Assembly (NCBI RefSeq): GCF_003206495.1 | Contig: NZ_NKUF01000003.1 | Location: 107,987-171,986 of the forward strand | Length of the DNA: 64,000 nt | Reading direction: 5' to 3' | From: Gluconacetobacter entanii | Lineage (GTDB): Bacteria > Pseudomonadota > Alphaproteobacteria > Acetobacterales > Acetobacteraceae | The notes under the pieces: model-generated | Told to the model about the DNA's origin: nothing | Database searches by the model: none | What the model saw: only the letters and a program-made list of their open reading frames with translations | Translations under genes and position numbers: made by a program | In this document: piece by piece, positions 1-9,444 of the stretch | Position numbering within the stretch: the stretch's first letter is position 1 | How the letters are laid out: each line of letters begins with the position of its first letter

Positions 1-629
1 TCTGGGGCCGCCTGAACAATGGCGGGCAGTGCTGCGTGGCGTCCAAGCGCTTCATCGTCGCGGAGTCCATCGCCGATGCGTTCATCGCGAAGTTCAAGGA
101 AGCACTGGACAAACTGGTCGCGGGCGATCCGCGCGACCCGGCCACGACCCTGCCGCCGATGTCCTCCCAGGGGGCGGCCGACGAACTGAACGAGCAGGTC
201 CGCCAGGCCGTCGCCCATGGTGCGCGCCCGCTTTATTGCGGGGCGGAAGTGCCGAAGCAGGGTGCGTTCGTCCGTGCGACCATCCTGACGGATGTGGCGC
301 GTGACAATCCGGCCTACTTCCAGGAATTCTTTGGCCCCGTGGCCATGGTCTTCCGCGTGGGCAGCGATGAGGAAGCGATCGCGTTGGCGAATGATTCCGA
401 ATTCGGCCTTGGCGGTTCCGTCTTCACCCGTGACGAGAAGCGCGGCGTGGCGGTGGCCCGTCAGGTGCGCACCGGCATGGTGTTCATCAACCATCCGACC
501 TGGACCGCCCCCGAACTGCCGTTCGGCGGCATCAAGAAGTCGGGCTACGGGCGTGAACTTTCGGGCATGGGCATTGATGAATTCGTCAACAAGAAACTGA
601 TCAACGTCGTCAATATCGACGCCCCGTAA
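1..629 (+). CDS. Aldehyde dehydrogenase family protein (succinate-semialdehyde dehydrogenase type), 3' part only
   Basis: The reading frame is open from base 3 and runs off the left edge, so only the C-terminal ~208 residues are present. It opens at the ALDH active site: NNGGQCC contains the catalytic cysteine. It then carries the C-terminal signatures QEFFGPV and PFGGIKKSGYGRELS. ALDH enzymes oxidise aldehydes with NAD(P)+. The C-terminal pattern (GRELSGMG, EFVNKK) is most like succinate-semialdehyde dehydrogenases that feed the TCA cycle in acetic acid bacteria. The substrate is inferred, because the N-terminal half lies outside the window. A GTG at 36 is internal and is not the start. The stop is followed by a GC-rich hairpin. 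Confidence 0.93.
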   Translation, partial: WGRLNNGGQCCVASKRFIVAESIADAFIAKFKEALDKLVAGDPRDPATTLPPMSSQGAADELNEQVRQAVAHGARPLYCGAEVPKQGAFVRATILTDVARDNPAYFQEFFGPVAMVFRVGSDEEAIALANDSEFGLGGSVFTRDEKRGVAVARQVRTGMVFINHPTWTAPELPFGGIKKSGYGRELSGMGIDEFVNKKLINVVNIDAP

Positions 630-646
630 TCGGGTGGCAGCAGCAT

Positions 647-681
647 AGGGCACGGACGCGACCCGCTTTCGTCCGTGCCCT
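647..681 (+). terminator. GC-rich hairpin after the aldehyde dehydrogenase gene
   Basis: AGGGCACGGAC (647-657) pairs perfectly with GTCCGTGCCCT (671-681) around a 13-base loop, 18 bases after the stop codon. There is no T-run behind it, so it is a probable transcription-end or RNA-stabilising hairpin rather than a classic intrinsic terminator. Confidence 0.55.
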
Positions 682-1069
682 GTCGCGCATGGTGGGCCGT
701 CGCAGTCCGTTTCGCAGGCGTCATTAAGTAAAAGTAACAGCGCGGCATAAAAAAGACATAATATTCCACTTTTGGTTCACGCTTTCCAAAAGTATATCCG
801 GGATGTTATTTTAAAATTCACATCAAAATATTGTTTTTCCGATTGAATGCTGTCCTGTGATAGGCAATATGCGTCGTCATGTCCGCTGGCATACAGGCCG
901 CAAGGGCCGGCATCGCAGGGGGCATGGGTGGCAGGACGTGCGGACAGCATGCTCCGGGCGCCAGTGACGACAATAAGAATATGTACCGGAACCAGCAGGA
1001 AGGCGGGAGTAAGGCACACCCCCATGCTCCGCTTCGTTGGTCCAACCGGTCGCAGGAAGGCAGGATACC
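682..1069. other. Gene-free, AT-rich intergenic region
   Basis: About 390 bases without a credible gene. Bases 720-850 are clearly AT-rich compared with the surroundings and probably carry the promoter of the small gene at 1070. Short open frames on both strands here have no plausible start context and overlap each other, which is typical of noncoding DNA. Confidence 0.5.
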
Positions 1070-1303
1070 ATGCTTGATTCACAGGTTATCGAGATAGACG
1101 GGATCTTCGTGGGCACGGCGATCCTGGTGGACAGGAACCAGACCCATCGTTTCTATGCCACGCATGACAACGTACGTTCGCTGCACAACATGATCGTGCA
1201 GGACATGACGGCGCTGAAGCATCGCGTGGCGCAGACATTCCGGCGTATGGCGCGCTGTGACATGGGCGCACTTGGCCGCCTGCGTCCGCAGGGGCAGGCC
1301 TGA
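1070..1303 (+). CDS. Small conserved-looking hypothetical protein (77 aa)
   Basis: I do not recognise a family. The ATG at 1070 is preceded by AGGAAGG 9 bases upstream, a good ribosome binding site that decides this start over the upstream in-frame ATG at 1037. The protein is soluble, has no signal peptide or membrane segment, opens with MLDSQVIEIDGIFVGTA, and is rich in His/Arg/Met in its C-terminal half (ALKHRVAQTFRRMARC). The first 25 residues look like a small beta-strand module with VGTAILVD in the middle. It stands alone and converges on ilvD, with a palindromic repeat between the two stops. It could be a small regulator or stress protein, but nothing in the sequence shows a function. 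Confidence 0.6.
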   Translation: MLDSQVIEIDGIFVGTAILVDRNQTHRFYATHDNVRSLHNMIVQDMTALKHRVAQTFRRMARCDMGALGRLRPQGQA

Positions 1304-1321
1304 AGTATTCAGGGATATAGG

Positions 1322-1389
1322 AGCCACTTTTTTCAGGAAAGTGGCGTCCTTTTGAAGCTTTTTGAAAAAAGCTTCACCAAAAACTTTTA
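1322..1389 (-). repeat. Dispersed palindromic repeat, copy A
   Basis: Two adjacent hairpins: GCCACTTT/AAAGTGGC and GAAGCTTTTT/AAAAAGCTTC, followed by the outer arm CCAAAAACTTTT. The order is reversed relative to the reference orientation used here (AAGCTT hairpin first), so it is given as minus. It lies between two convergent genes and may also stop transcription. Confidence 0.75.
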
Positions 1390-1394
1390 ATGAA

Positions 1395-1430
1395 TAGAAG
1401 TTTTTTGGTTCTTTTTTTCAAAAAAGAACA
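1395..1430 (+). repeat. Dispersed palindromic repeat, partial copy abutting copy A head to head
   Basis: It begins with the outer arm AGAAGTTTTTTGG and then one hairpin, TTCTTTTTTTCAAAAAAGAA. The second, GC-rich hairpin is degenerate. It starts five bases after copy A ends and points the other way. Confidence 0.6.
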
Positions 1431-1472
1431 GCAGTGCCGCCGAACAGGAATGACCACGCCCGGCGGAACGCA

Positions 1473-3335
1473 TCAGCGGATGACGCGGCGACGCAACTGC
1501 GTCACGTCGCGCACCGCCCCGTGCGAGGCGCTGGTAGTCAGCGCGGCATAGGCCTGCAGCGCGGTGGAAACGACACGATCGCGCCTGGGCTGCCATGCCT
1601 GTTCGTCGCGCTCTTCCATGCGGTCGCGGCGTGCGGCCATTTCGGCGTCCCCCACCGTGGTGCGCAGCACGCGCGCGGGGATGTCGATCTCGATGGTGTC
1701 GCCTTCCTCCAGCAGGCCGATCAGGCCGCCTTCCGCCGCCTCGGGGGAGATGTGGCCGATCGACAGGCCCGAACTGCCGCCCGAAAAGCGGCCATCGGTG
1801 ATCAGGGCGCACTTTTCCGCCAGCCCCTTGGATTTCAGGTAGCTGGTGGGATAGAGCATTTCCTGCATGCCCGGACCGCCCTTCGGCCCTTCGTAACGGA
1901 TGACGACGACATCGCCCGGCTTGATCCGGTCGCCAAGGATGGCGGACACGGCATCATCCTGGCTTTCGAAAATCCGCGCAGGCCCGGTGAAGGTCAGCAG
2001 GTTCGCCGCAACGCCCGCCGTCTTCACGATGGCCCCGTCCTCGGCAATGTTACCGAACAGGACGGCAAGGCCGCCGTCACGGCTGTAGGCATGCTCGCTG
2101 TCGCGGATGGCGCCCGCTGCCCGGTCGGTGTCGAGTTCGGTGTAGCGGCTGGCCTGCGAAAAGGCCTGCGTGGTGCGCACGCCACCGGGGGCGGCACGGA
2201 ACAGGGTCTGCGCGGCCCCGTCCACGTCGGGGCTGCTGATGTCCCATTTCGCCAGCGCCGCGCGCAGGGTGGGGGCGTACACCGTCGGCACGTCGTCATG
2301 GATCAGGCCCATGCGCATCAGTTCGCCCATGATGGCGGGGATGCCGCCCGCGCGGTGCACGTCCTCCATATGGATGTCGGAGCGCGAGGGCGCGACCTTG
2401 CACAGGTTCGGCACCCGGCGCGACAGGCGGTCGATGTCGGCCATGGTGAAGGGCACCTTGCCCTCATGCGCGGCCGCCAGCAGGTGCAGCACCGTGTTGG
2501 TCGATCCCCCCATCGCGATATCGACGGACATCGCGTTTTCAAAGGCGGGCAGCGTGGCGATGCCGCGCGGCAGGGCGGTGGCGTCGTCACGTTCGTACCA
2601 CTGCCGCGCCAGTTCGACGATGCGATGCCCGGCCTGCACGAACAGGTCGCGCCGGTCGGCATGGGTGGCCAGCAGGCTGCCATTGCCGGGCAGGGCAAGG
2701 CCCAGCGCCTCGGTCAGGCAGTTCATGGAATTGGCGGTGAACATGCCGGAGCACGACCCGCAGGTGGGGCAGGCGGAGCGTTCGATCTGCTGCGACTGGT
2801 CATCGCTGACGCGGCTATCGGCGGCCGCGACCATCGAACTGATCAGGTCAACGCGACGCTCCACGCCTTCGTTCAGGATCTTCCCCGCTTCCATCGGCCC
2901 GCCGGAGACGAAGATCGTGGGGATGTTCAGCCGCATCGCCGCCATCAGCATGCCCGGCGTGATCTTGTCACAGTTGCTGATGCACACCAGCGCATCGGCG
3001 CAGTGGGCGTTGACCATGTATTCCACGGCGTCCGCAATCAGTTCGCGCGACGGCAGGCTGTAGAGCATGCCGCCATGGCCCATGGCGATCCCGTCATCGA
3101 CGGCGATGGTGTTGAATTCCCGCGCGACGCCGCCGGCTTCGGCCACGGCGCCCGCGACCAGTTGGCCCAGGTCCTTGAGGTGGACATGCCCCGGCACGAA
3201 TTGCGTGAACGAATTGGCCACCGCGATGATCGGCTTGCCGAAATCCTGGTCCTGCATGCCGGTCGCACGCCACAGGCTGCGCGCACCGGCCATGTTGCGG
3301 CCATGTGTCGTGGTGCGGGAACGATAGGCAGGCAT
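1473..3335 (-). CDS. ilvD: Dihydroxy-acid dehydratase
   Basis: 620 residues, the normal length of the IlvD/Edd family. It dehydrates 2,3-dihydroxy-isovalerate and 2,3-dihydroxy-3-methylvalerate in valine, leucine and isoleucine synthesis in the cytoplasm. Iron-sulfur ligand motifs are visible: [12 protein letters not shown] near residue 120 and [11 protein letters not shown] near residue 195. The [19 protein letters not shown] stretch near the C-terminus is also typical. The N-terminus, [19 protein letters not shown], matches the family start, so the ATG at 3335 is secure. It is transcribed alone, divergent from the AsmA gene. Its 3' end faces the repeat cluster at 1322-1430. Confidence 0.98.
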   Translation of the reverse strand: MPAYRSRTTTHGRNMAGARSLWRATGMQDQDFGKPIIAVANSFTQFVPGHVHLKDLGQLVAGAVAEAGGVAREFNTIAVDDGIAMGHGGMLYSLPSRELIADAVEYMVNAHCADALVCISNCDKITPGMLMAAMRLNIPTIFVSGGPMEAGKILNEGVERRVDLISSMVAAADSRVSDDQSQQIERSACPTCGSCSGMFTANSMNCLTEALGLALPGNGSLLATHADRRDLFVQAGHRIVELARQWYERDDATALPRGIATLPAFENAMSVDIAMGGSTNTVLHLLAAAHEGKVPFTMADIDRLSRRVPNLCKVAPSRSDIHMEDVHRAGGIPAIMGELMRMGLIHDDVPTVYAPTLRAALAKWDISSPDVDGAAQTLFRAAPGGVRTTQAFSQASRYTELDTDRAAGAIRDSEHAYSRDGGLAVLFGNIAEDGAIVKTAGVAANLLTFTGPARIFESQDDAVSAILGDRIKPGDVVVIRYEGPKGGPGMQEMLYPTSYLKSKGLAEKCALITDGRFSGGSSGLSIGHISPEAAEGGLIGLLEEGDTIEIDIPARVLRTTVGDAEMAARRDRMEERDEQAWQPRRDRVVSTALQAYAALTTSASHGAVRDVTQLRRRVIR

Positions 3336-3555
3336 CGGTAAACCTTTCTGCGGTAACTGGGACAGCCAGTGATGATATGGGTATGACTACACGGCAATTA
3401 CAGGACCGCATCCTTCCACGCCACCCCGTTGTTTCGCCCATGCGGGTTCCCCATGCCGGGGTCATGCAGGGCCATGGGGACGGGGGATGCGGGACGCGGG
3501 TCGAAACTTCGTGCAATGGCAGGCGTTTCGCATCAATCCGGAAGAAAGGGCAGGC

Positions 3556-5790
3556 ATGACCGAGACAGGCAGGGGAATCGTACGCAGGCAGGATCCCCCA
3601 CCACGCAAGGGACGCGCGGTTCCGCCCGTGCGCGCGATCGTGGCGGGTACGCTGTGTGTCGCGGTGCTTGCGCTGGTGATCCTGTGGTCATGGGACTGGT
3701 TCATTCCGCTGGTGGAGCGCAGGGCGGGGGCCGCGATCCATCGCAGGGTCACGATCGCGCACCTGCATGTCCATCCCGGCCGGGTCATTACGATCGGGGC
3801 CGATGATGTTCGGATCGAACAGCCCGAGGGCTTTGGCGACCTGCCGCCACTTGCCACCGTGCGGCGGCTTGACGTCGCCATCCGCTGGTGGCCGCTGCTG
3901 TCGGGTGGTGGGCTGGACCTGCCGCTGATCGCGCTCGACACCCCGGTCGTGGAACTCCGCGAACGCGCGGATGGCAGCACGAATTACGATTTTTCCGATC
4001 CCAAGGCGACCCCGGCGACACAGCAGGCGAGGGTAAGGAAAGCGGACGCGAAGCACCCCGCGCCGCAGGACGCCACGGCAGCAAAGGACACATCGGCCGC
4101 CACCAATGATGCCACCACGACGATGCCGCGCATCGGTGCGATACGGATCGCCAGCGGGCAACTGCATGTCGCGCATGCCAGGCTGCATACCGACATGCGC
4201 GGCGAGGTCCATACGACCGACGCCACGGACAAGGAGGATGCACGCCTGCTGATGGATGCAAAGGGCACCTATGTCGGGCAGGCGATCGTCGGCCATTTTT
4301 CCGGCGGGACGCTGGTTTCGCTACAGGACCGCACGCAGCCCTATCCGGTTGACCTCGACATCCGCCATGGCGCGACCCGCCTGACGCTGCGCGGGACGGT
4401 GGATGATCCCCTGACCCTTGCCGGGGCGCGGTTGCGGCTGTCGCTGGCGGGGCCGGACATGTCGCTGCTCTATCCGCTGACGGGGGTGGTCATCCCGCAG
4501 ACCCCGCCCTATCGCGTGGTGGGGAACCTTGATTACAGCGCGGCGCATGTCCGTTTCCGTGACCTTGACGGGCATGTCGGCTCCAGCGACCTTGGCGGTG
4601 ACCTGTCGATCGACCCGCACCAAGCGGTGCCGTTCGTGGATGCGGAACTACATTCGCGGCGTGTGGACCTTGCCGACCTTGGCGGGTTCTTTGGCGCGAC
4701 GCCGGGGGACAGACCTTCCACCGCGCAGCAGCAGGCCGAAGCCCGCGCCCATGCCAACAGCAACGCCGTCCTGCCCAGCACGCCGATCAACATGCCGAAG
4801 CTGCGTGCGACGAATGTCCATTTCGCCTATCACGGGGACCATATCGAAAACCGCCATACGCCATTGGACAATATCGACGTGCTGGCCGATATCCGCGATG
4901 GCGTGATTGATGTCCATCACCTGAATTTCGCGGTGGGGTCGGGCACGCTGGCCAGTAATGGCACGTTCACGCCCCATGGTGACGCGGTGGAGGCGCAGAT
5001 CGGGATCGACCTTGTGCGCATCAACCTTTCGCGCCTGATGCAGGCCGCGGGCAAGTTCGAGGGCAATGGCGTCTTTGGCGGGCATCTGGCGATCCATGGC
5101 ACCGGCACGTCCCTGGCCGGTATCGTCGCCAATGGCGATGGCGGCATGACGGTCGCGCTGGATCAGGGGGGCGATATCTCCGCCGTGCTGCCGGACCTGC
5201 TGGGACTGGAACTTGGCAAGGCGCTGCTGTCGATCCTTGGCCTGCCGGGCAAGACGGACCTGAAATGCATGATCGCGGACATGCCGTTGCGCCAGGGCAT
5301 ACTGGATACGCGCACCTTCCTGATCGAGACGGGGGATACCCGCACGGTTGGCAAGGGGAGCCTCGATTTCCGCAACAACACGATCGATTACGCGCTGATG
5401 ACGGATTCACGGCATTTCGCGGTGGGGTCCTTTCCGGGGACGCTGCATATCACGGGACTGCTGAAGAAACCGTCCATCACGCCGAGCACGGAGACGATCG
5501 CGCGGGCGGTGGGATCCGTCCTGCTCGGCGTGGTGACGCCGGTGGCCCTGCTGCCAACGATCGAGGCCGGGGTGGGCAAGCAGTCGCTGTGTGCGCAGGC
5601 CATCCGGGATATGCAGAATAACCCCGCATCCGGTCAGGCACCGATTGCGGGACGGCCGCAGCCACGCCGCCATCATGGTGCCGCCCGTCATGGCAAAGCC
5701 GCACAGGCCACGGGGGCAGGGCAGTTGAGTGCCGCTGAACGCGCCCGGATCCGGTCGGTCTGGGCCGCGCGCATGAAGGCGTCGCACTGA
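3556..5790 (+). CDS. AsmA family protein
   Basis: 744 residues. A single N-terminal membrane segment (about residues 25-47) is followed by a long periplasmic part. The sequence WDWFIPLVERRAGAAIHRRVT just after the membrane segment is the AsmA N-terminal signature, and the AsmA C-terminal region (GHLAIHGTGTSLAGIVANGDGG and onward, near residues 510-530) is clear. Proteins of this family are large bridge-like inner-membrane proteins linked to phospholipid transport and outer-membrane assembly. I chose the ATG at 3556 because GAAGAAAGGG lies just upstream; an in-frame GTG/ATG region further up has no such site. A low-complexity His/Ala-rich tail ends the protein. The exact role here is inferred from the family. 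Confidence 0.9.
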   Translation: MTETGRGIVRRQDPPPRKGRAVPPVRAIVAGTLCVAVLALVILWSWDWFIPLVERRAGAAIHRRVTIAHLHVHPGRVITIGADDVRIEQPEGFGDLPPLATVRRLDVAIRWWPLLSGGGLDLPLIALDTPVVELRERADGSTNYDFSDPKATPATQQARVRKADAKHPAPQDATAAKDTSAATNDATTTMPRIGAIRIASGQLHVAHARLHTDMRGEVHTTDATDKEDARLLMDAKGTYVGQAIVGHFSGGTLVSLQDRTQPYPVDLDIRHGATRLTLRGTVDDPLTLAGARLRLSLAGPDMSLLYPLTGVVIPQTPPYRVVGNLDYSAAHVRFRDLDGHVGSSDLGGDLSIDPHQAVPFVDAELHSRRVDLADLGGFFGATPGDRPSTAQQQAEARAHANSNAVLPSTPINMPKLRATNVHFAYHGDHIENRHTPLDNIDVLADIRDGVIDVHHLNFAVGSGTLASNGTFTPHGDAVEAQIGIDLVRINLSRLMQAAGKFEGNGVFGGHLAIHGTGTSLAGIVANGDGGMTVALDQGGDISAVLPDLLGLELGKALLSILGLPGKTDLKCMIADMPLRQGILDTRTFLIETGDTRTVGKGSLDFRNNTIDYALMTDSRHFAVGSFPGTLHITGLLKKPSITPSTETIARAVGSVLLGVVTPVALLPTIEAGVGKQSLCAQAIRDMQNNPASGQAPIAGRPQPRRHHGAARHGKAAQATGAGQLSAAERARIRSVWAARMKASH

Positions 5791-5806
5791 TGCGTGGTGG
5801 GGTGGA

Positions 5807-5832
5807 ATCCCCGCTTGACCATGCGGGGGGAT
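5807..5832 (+). terminator. Hairpin after the AsmA gene
   Basis: ATCCCCGC and GCGGGGGGAT form a stem with one bulged G, 17 bases after the stop codon. There is no T-run. It may end the AsmA transcript before tRNA-Thr. Confidence 0.4.
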
Positions 5833-5930
5833 ATGGGCAAAAGAAAAACCATGGCCCCATGGCGGGCCGGGGATGGGGCTTTCCATGGCCCGTTTCCTCC
5901 AGAAGCCGCCTCCTTCCAAAGGGGCCAGTT

Positions 5931-6005
5931 GCCGGGTTAGCACAGTGGTAGTGCAGCGGTTTTGTAAACCGAAGGCCGGGGGTTCAAATCCCTCACCCGG
6001 CACCA
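5931..6005 (+). tRNA. tRNA-Thr (UGU anticodon)
   Basis: Full cloverleaf: acceptor GCCGGGT/ACCCGGC, D stem GCAC/GTGC, anticodon loop TTTGTAA (anticodon TGT, reading ACA), T loop TTCAAAT and an encoded CCA end. The variable loop is short (class I). Confidence 0.97.
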
Positions 6006-6151
6006 GATTTTTTTGTTAAAACAAGATGTTGGAAGTGACGCACGGGGCGCATGCATTGCACATGACCCCGGCAAAAAGCCGTCATGGCAGCAACATGCCA
6101 GCAGTCGTGCATGACAGGGACGGCTGTAAACCGGCCCCATGATGATGAACA

Positions 6152-6230
6152 GAAGTTTTTGGGTGCCGCCTTTTTCCAAAAAGGCGGCGTCTTCTGAAGC
6201 TTTTTGGAAAAAGCTTCACCAAAAACTTCT
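6152..6230 (-). repeat. Dispersed palindromic repeat, copy B (best-preserved copy)
   Basis: The outer arms GAAGTTTTTGG and CCAAAAACTTC pair perfectly over 11 bases and enclose two hairpins: GCCGCCTTTTT/AAAAAGGCGGC and GAAGCTTTTT/AAAAAGCTTC. The whole folds as a three-way junction. It sits between tRNA-Thr and the DsbA-like gene. Confidence 0.85.
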
Positions 6231-6348
6231 TTGAATTTCACGATGTTTCATGGGCAGGCTTTTGGTTGGCGGGAACAGGCGGTAAAAAAAGTCGCGTGCC
6301 TGATCGGTGCGCCATCGGACACGTCCAGAACATTAGGGAGTCCCACAT

Positions 6349-6912
6349 ATGTCAGGTCCATCCACGCCCTATCATGTCGATCCCCTTGTCTGGGGGCATG
6401 GCCCCCGGGTGTTCGAGATTTTCGTGGAGCCAACATGCCCGTTCTCGGTCCGGGCGCTTGGCAAGCTTGATGCGCTGCTGCGGCAGGCGGGGGAAGACCG
6501 GATCACGATCAAGATCCGGTTCCAGTCCCAGCCATGGCACATGTTTTCGGGCGTGATCGTGCGGGCCATCCTCGCCGCCTCCACGCTGGAAGGGGGCAAG
6601 GAAACGGCGCGCAGGGTCATGGATGCCGTTGGCGCGCATCGCGAGGAGTTCGAGTTCACCAATCATTGCGCCGGCCCCAACATGGATGCCACGCCCAACG
6701 ACATCATCCGGCGCATGGAACAGTATAGCGGCGTCGCGCTGGCGCAGGCCTTTGCCGTGCCGGAGTTGCAGAAGGCCATCAAATGGCACTGCAAATACGC
6801 ACGGCAGAACGGCATCCATGTCTCGCCCACCTTCATGGTCGATGGCCTGATTGATCCTGCGATCAGCAGTGGGGATACGGTGGAGGCATGGATGGAGCGG
6901 ATTTTCGCCTGA
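6349..6912 (+). CDS. DsbA/thioredoxin-fold protein with a single-cysteine CPFS motif
   Basis: 187 residues. The N-terminal VFEIFVEPTCPFS aligns with the first strand and active site of the DsbA/thioredoxin fold, but the motif is CPFS rather than CXXC. A cis-proline follows at HVSPTFMVDG near residue 165. Between them lies an insert that is helical in DsbA-like proteins. No signal peptide is visible, so it is probably cytoplasmic. A monothiol thioredoxin fold suggests glutathione- or peroxidase-type chemistry rather than disulfide formation, but that is inference. AGGGAG upstream supports the ATG at 6349. It stands alone, between two repeat copies. Confidence 0.8.
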   Translation: MSGPSTPYHVDPLVWGHGPRVFEIFVEPTCPFSVRALGKLDALLRQAGEDRITIKIRFQSQPWHMFSGVIVRAILAASTLEGGKETARRVMDAVGAHREEFEFTNHCAGPNMDATPNDIIRRMEQYSGVALAQAFAVPELQKAIKWHCKYARQNGIHVSPTFMVDGLIDPAISSGDTVEAWMERIFA

Positions 6913-6945
6913 TCCTGCATCCCGCCTGTCTGCCAGATGAAAGAT

Positions 6946-6973
6946 CTGGTGAAGCTTTTTTCAAAAATGGTTC
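6946..6973 (+). repeat. Dispersed palindromic repeat, decayed fragment (copy C)
   Basis: CTGGTGAAGCTTTTTTC followed by AAAAATGGTTC is the remains of the AAGCTT hairpin and its flank, 33 bases after the DsbA-like stop codon. The GC-rich hairpin is absent. Confidence 0.5.
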
Positions 6974-7303
6974 ATGGGGAGCATCATGCTGCATGCATCT
7001 CATGAACTTTCGGGGATTTTCTGGCCGGGGTAGGGGCGCAGAGAGATGCTGCTGTTGTCGAAGATGGTGCGGCCCTGATCTGACCGGGTTGATGGCAGGT
7101 AGGCGGAGGTTCCAGTATCTTGACCGCTTTCTGGTAATCGCTGGGGGCGGATGCAGGCCGTCATCCGCACGAAGATGCACAGAAAAATAGCATGATAAAA
7201 ATTGGAATTTATTCCCGACATGCAGATTAAAGCAAAGGCCTGCCTGTTCCATCGGGCAGGAATTCCCGGGGCGCCAGAAAACTCCTGAAAGGATGTGCCT
7301 TCT
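6974..7303. other. Intergenic region between convergent genes, nothing recognised
   Basis: About 330 bases between the stop codons of the DsbA-like gene and the lytic transglycosylase gene. I see no RNA gene, strong terminator or credible coding frame. Confidence 0.4.
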
Positions 7304-8926
7304 TTACTGGAGGGATGTTTCCGCTTCCAAGGGAAGTTGGGCTTTCTTGCCCTCGGCAAGCAGGTCAAGGCTTACAGGGCGGCGGTTGAGTTTTTCTGAA
7401 TACATCCAGCTATGCAGAAGAACTGTCTCGATCCATTTGCGGACCTGCGGGTTGGGAATGGCCTCCAGAAAAGCAAGGGACTCATTCTCGCTTTGTGCAG
7501 AAGCGTTCCAGTGGGCGACCGCAGTATGGCCGACAGCATAACTCGCCAGCAGACGGATAAGATGATTGTTGATATGCTCATCCTGGGCAAGCGCCATCAG
7601 GTAGCGTTGTCCGATCAGCAGATTGACGGAGGGATTGCTTAAATCCTCCTTTCGGCCACCGGCGAAATTCGCTGCCGTACGCGGCATGAGCTGCATCAGT
7701 CCCCTTGCGCCGCTTCTGGAGACGACCCCTGGCTGGAAACGCGACTCAATGGAAATGATTGCGTATATGAGTGCCGGGTCCACCACGAACCCACCGCGTG
7801 GCGTAAAGCGCTGCGGAAGGTCAATGGTGTGGCCGTGGACAAGCCTGCTAGGTTCCGTGCGACTGGCTGGTACATCCGAAATTTCGGCCACGTCCCCGAC
7901 CGCGTGCGCGACAACGCCTATGGACTGGCGCGCATCGGGATTGCCTGCATCCGCCCAGTCACTACGCAGTTCCGCTTCCGCCAGATCCACACGACCGACC
8001 TGAAGAAGGGCCAGCGCCCGGTGGCCTGCGGGCCGGGCGGACACTGTCGTGATGTCCGTGGCCGTCGGTACGCCGGCATCATGTATCTGTCCGTCGTTCC
8101 TGTTGAGGGTATGGCGTGCGAGCACCCCATAAAAACAGTCCCGGCAACGGGCGCTTTGCACAAGCCAGCGCAACGCATCTTTCCTGTTGCCAACCTGTCC
8201 TGCGGCGTGGCCCGCCCACCAGGCGGCCGCGCTGTGCTGGTCCCTCGATCCCCTGTCAGCACTGGCGGCCCACGCGAACAGGAGTTGTGCCTGCGGTATC
8301 TCACCCAACCGCCAGGCGGACAGGCCCGCGTAAAACGCCACCTTGCCGTCGGTATCCCGAGATACGGGCGTGGCCAAAGCCCTGTCGAGGAGGAACTGGT
8401 CCCGGCCCTGTATATAAAGGTTCTGCGCATCAACGGCAGTGATGGCGCCACCAGAGGCCCTGTTTGCGCTGGTGGAGGCGGTTATCGGGTATCCTGCCGA
8501 TACATTCGTAGGCACATCGTTATGGGATTCCAGCAATGCCTGCATCATGGGTGCTGCCGGAAGGTCCGGGTAATGTGCCAGCCAGTTTTCCAGCATGGGC
8601 GTGGAACAGGCGTACGACGCATACATGCACCGTTCGGCCAAGACGGTGCCGGTCAGGCTGCCATCCCTTACCTGCTGCAATTGGGCATCGGCCCTGTCGA
8701 AATTGCCTGCGGACTGGCTTGCCAGGGCAGTACGGATACGGGCGGCATCGCTGGGGGAAAGCGGATGGAGCAGGGCTGCCTGCCCCCCCTGCATGGGCAC
8801 AGCCATGGCCACCTCATCTGCCGGGGTCGAAGGGTCCAAAGTCCAGGCGGCCCGGCAAAGTGTTGTTGGCAAAGAAAAAATGGCAATAGAAGCAACAGAA
8901 AAAAGTGTTAATATCCGGTGCTTCAT
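7304..8926 (-). CDS. Soluble lytic murein transglycosylase (SLT domain)
   Basis: 540 residues from the ATG at 8926. A signal peptide (MKHRILTLFSVASIAIFSLPTTLCRA) sends it to the periplasm. The middle is a helical, TPR-like region (ARIRTALASQSAGNFDRADAQL and onward), as in Slt70-type enzymes. The C-terminal SLT domain carries ISIESRF with the catalytic glutamate near residue 400, then GARGLMQLMP and NPSVNLLIGQRYL. It cleaves the MurNAc-GlcNAc bond of peptidoglycan to leave 1,6-anhydro-MurNAc. The start is uncertain: in-frame ATGs at 8947 and further upstream exist and none has a clear ribosome binding site. I chose the one that gives a normal signal peptide. Confidence 0.92.
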   Translation of the reverse strand: MKHRILTLFSVASIAIFSLPTTLCRAAWTLDPSTPADEVAMAVPMQGGQAALLHPLSPSDAARIRTALASQSAGNFDRADAQLQQVRDGSLTGTVLAERCMYASYACSTPMLENWLAHYPDLPAAPMMQALLESHNDVPTNVSAGYPITASTSANRASGGAITAVDAQNLYIQGRDQFLLDRALATPVSRDTDGKVAFYAGLSAWRLGEIPQAQLLFAWAASADRGSRDQHSAAAWWAGHAAGQVGNRKDALRWLVQSARCRDCFYGVLARHTLNRNDGQIHDAGVPTATDITTVSARPAGHRALALLQVGRVDLAEAELRSDWADAGNPDARQSIGVVAHAVGDVAEISDVPASRTEPSRLVHGHTIDLPQRFTPRGGFVVDPALIYAIISIESRFQPGVVSRSGARGLMQLMPRTAANFAGGRKEDLSNPSVNLLIGQRYLMALAQDEHINNHLIRLLASYAVGHTAVAHWNASAQSENESLAFLEAIPNPQVRKWIETVLLHSWMYSEKLNRRPVSLDLLAEGKKAQLPLEAETSLQ

Positions 8927-9444
8927 GGGGGGCAAAATATACCGCATGATTGTTGCCAATAACATATATCTTAAAATGGACAAACATCCGAATTCCACTC
9001 TGGCAGACCAGTAATATTCGGGTGGAAATGCGGGATGGGCCGTCCCGGCGGTTATGCAGGGAAATTCATGGCATGCCAGTTACAATGGGGACTGGTGATG
9101 AATGATGATTGGCGATTGATGGTGTGATTGCGGGCCATTTCTGGCTGTCGCGCCACGGGCCCGCAGATAGTCGTGGATACAGAACACCCCATCCATGCCG
9201 GGGTTGCAGGACCATGAAAACCGGCAAGCCCCGTGTTGCCCGGGTGCGCTTCAGGCCCGTGGTCGCGTCGTGTCAGGGATTGACGCCCGAAGCAGAGGCG
9301 TCACTTCGCCCAGAGCAACGGACCTGAACAGGTCGATATATGGGCCAGCATTCTGTCCGGACATATCGCTGATCTTTCAGATCCGTTTACTGGTCCGCAT
9401 TGTCTTTTACCGCCCATGCAAAGGCCCATTCGGGTTATCAGCCA
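8927..9444. other. Intergenic region, no gene recognised
   Basis: About 520 bases. The part next to 8927 is AT-rich (8930-9010) and should contain the promoter of the lytic transglycosylase gene. The rest contains only short, overlapping frames without start signals. Confidence 0.4.

Noticed and set aside
1434..3341. A 635-codon open frame on the plus strand opposite ilvD
   Set aside because: It is a shadow of the GC-rich ilvD gene: composition is Arg/Ala/Gly/His-rich with no family match, and ilvD on the other strand is certain.
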